From a bacterium (GTDB taxonomy: Bacteria > Patescibacteriota > Microgenomatia > UBA1400 > PJMF01), in NCBI GenBank assembly GCA_017431585.1, contig JAFRKU010000041.1, positions 1 to 15,070 on the forward strand: a stretch of 15,070 nucleotides of DNA, read 5' to 3'. The translations under genes and the position numbers were made by a program. The notes under the pieces are model-generated. The model saw nothing but the letters and a program-made list of their open reading frames with translations, did no database searches and was not told the DNA's origin. How positions within the stretch are numbered: the first letter of the stretch is position 1; every line of letters starts with the position of its first letter. Shown here piece by piece: positions 14,311 to 15,070 of the stretch.

Positions 14311-14340
14311 ATTGTAACACAAAAAGTTTTTGTTCGTCAA
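14311..14340 (-). promoter_or_regulatory. Promoter of the GspG-like/PilW-like pair
   Basis: On the minus strand, TTGACG (14335-14340), an 18-bp spacer and TACAAT (14311-14316) with TGT before it, then 6 nt to ATG. A leaderless mRNA is predicted. Confidence 0.65.
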
Positions 14341-14386
14341 GTAAAAAGTATACGCCCACAAGTGCCGTGTATTTTGTCAATACCAC

Positions 14387-14411
14387 AAAATCCCCGCCCT
14401 TGCGGGCGGGG
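14387..14411 (-). terminator. Intrinsic terminator after the major pilin gene
   Basis: An 8-bp stem, CCCCGCCC (14392-14399) with GGGCGGGG (14404-14411), and a TTGC loop. On the minus strand it is followed by ATTTTG. The stem is strong but the U-run is short, so read-through into the downstream pilins is possible. It is about 25 nt after the stop of the 14436-14975 gene. Confidence 0.7.
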
Positions 14412-14416
14412 AGAGC

Positions 14417-14436
14417 AGTGTCGTTCACGACTGTTT
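14417..14436. repeat. 20-nt palindrome-centred repeat, copy 2
   Basis: AGTGTCGTTCACGACTGTTT matches 7021-7040 at 19 of 20 positions; the difference is in the loop. GTCG (14420-14423) pairs with CGAC (14428-14431), and GCAGT (14415-14419) with ACTGC (14438-14442), giving a 9-bp stem with a 6-nt bulge that includes part of the pilin stop codon. Confidence 0.6.
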
Positions 14437-14975
14437 TACTGCTGATTATAAATGCAATAATAGCACTGACTGGCATCATCCGTACTGGTTTTGCAAGTTT
14501 CTGCATTATATGTAGGGCGAGCACCAGAAAGACTACTCTTGCTAGGCACCGCATTGGCATTAGCTACTGCCTCCACACCACCGACTGCCTCTAATTGAGC
14601 GCACACCACAAATTTTTGTGGAGCTGTTTTTTGAGCAGAATAATGATAAAGGATATTCTTAATTGAAGGTCGAATGTTGTTATTCAAGCACCCATTTGTT
14701 GCAGAATCAAAAATTCCACCCGAACCACTAGGAGTATTGGAATCAATTTGTGTGTCGTTAGCATCAGCAGTAATCGGGCTATACGTTCCACTCAAAGCGT
14801 CATAGCACACTTCCATCGCTTTCGCCACCGCCTGCATATCAGAGACGCGAACGGAATTACGGGTCCGTTTGATCGCAGACGAGAAGTTGCCGACAGACAT
14901 CGTGCCCAAGATGGCAATGATGGCGACTACCACCATCAGCTCGACTAGGGTAAAAGCTTTTTGCTTTTTGTACAT
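14436..14975 (-). CDS. Probable major type IV prepilin, six-Cys ectodomain
   Basis: A 179-residue prepilin: MYKKQKA, then FTLVELMVVVAIIAILGTMSVGNF, with cleavage expected after Ala7 and Glu12 at +5. The ectodomain has cysteines at 57, 96, 125, 161, 171 and 174, the last two as CYYC, and is homologous to the C-terminal domain of the 7155-8381 protein. The frame runs 24 codons further upstream, but ATG 14975 is right: it has a GAAAGG ribosome binding site 5 nt upstream and gives a normal short leader peptide. A TTGACA/TATACT promoter with 17-bp spacing lies farther upstream. Its promoter, ribosome binding site, leader and dedicated terminator set it apart from the other four pilin genes, so I infer high expression and a major-subunit role. 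The gene looks more AT-rich and less C-skewed than its neighbours. Confidence 0.86.
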   Translation of the reverse strand: MYKKQKAFTLVELMVVVAIIAILGTMSVGNFSSAIKRTRNSVRVSDMQAVAKAMEVCYDALSGTYSPITADANDTQIDSNTPSGSGGIFDSATNGCLNNNIRPSIKNILYHYSAQKTAPQKFVVCAQLEAVGGVEAVANANAVPSKSSLSGARPTYNAETCKTSTDDASQCYYCIYNQQ

Positions 14976-15018
14976 ACTAACCTTTCTTTTGTCGTACTCT
15001 AGTTGTACTTTGACTATC

Positions 15019-15047
15019 AGTATAAAGTATTTGTGGTACATTGTCAA
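15019..15047 (-). promoter_or_regulatory. Promoter of the probable major pilin
   Basis: On the minus strand, TTGACA (15042-15047), a 17-bp spacer and TATACT (15019-15024). Predicted start is about 15012, giving a leader of about 37 nt with a GAAAGG ribosome binding site before ATG 14975. It is the only pilin promoter here that makes a real 5' leader. Confidence 0.75.
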
Positions 15048-15070
15048 GCAGTATGAGATTTAAAATTAAA

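Noticed and set aside
14305..14361. Upstream extension of the small pilin (19 codons)
   Set aside because: The extension contains the -10 box and part of the -35 region of the predicted promoter and would give an abnormal leader before the prepilin motif.
14347..14380. TTGACA ... TATACT on the minus strand as a second promoter for the small pilins
   Set aside because: The spacer is 22 bp, too long for sigma-70. It may be a decayed copy of the major pilin promoter, but this cannot be shown.
14976..15047. Upstream extension of the major pilin (24 codons)
   Set aside because: It covers the promoter (TTGACA/TATACT) and ribosome binding site; ATG 14975 has good GAAAGG spacing.

Overview
The window looks like chromosome from an uncultivated Patescibacteria (CPR) type bacterium, possibly Parcubacteria-like. 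I infer this from the gene content: a degenerate DHH-fold protein, a helical protein that I recall as common in CPR genomes, many small pseudopilins, and a 7TM gene paired with an ATP-grasp gene. No rRNA or marker gene fixes the lineage. UGA is a normal stop (ftsK and gpsA end in TGA), so the Gracilibacteria/Absconditabacteria code is excluded. The + strand is C-rich and G-poor under genes of both orientations.

Layout: 58-975 (+) is a polytopic membrane protein with a very basic tail. 985-1143 (-) is a 52-residue one-helix protein with a strong ribosome binding site. 1292-2092 (+) is a degenerate DHH-family protein, stop to stop against ftsK (2093-4339, -). 4551-5153 (+) is a helical hypothetical protein. 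It is followed by gpsA (5170-6174, +) and a metallophosphoesterase (6171-7010, +), which overlap by 4 nt. A 144-bp intergenic stretch (7011-7154) holds palindromes. Then on the - strand come a membrane-anchored protein with a pilin-like C-terminal domain (7155-8381), rmuC (8426-9532), an ATP-grasp/retropepsin-like fusion (9554-10843) and a 7TM protein (10844-11770). The right end holds five prepilin-like genes: GspH-like and GspI-like (+, 11914-13166), facing GspJ/PilW-like, a small GspG-like pilin and a probable major pilin (-, 13182-14975).

How they work together: the five prepilins could supply most structural subunits of a type IV pilus or pseudopilus; the assembly ATPase, platform and prepilin peptidase genes are not here. 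The protein at 7155-8381 carries the same six-cysteine ectodomain as the major pilin, so it probably belongs to the same surface system. The 7TM and ATP-grasp genes are translationally coupled and probably act together at the membrane. FtsK and RmuC are chromosome-maintenance functions.

The most notable regulatory pattern is that eight genes have a -10 box ending only 5 to 8 nt before the start codon, which implies leaderless mRNAs. Four others (985-1143, 4551-5153, the ATP-grasp gene, the major pilin) have clear Shine-Dalgarno sequences. No stretch over 300 bases lacks a gene; the longest gap is about 210 bp (4340-4550). I see no tRNA, rRNA, CRISPR array or insertion sequence.
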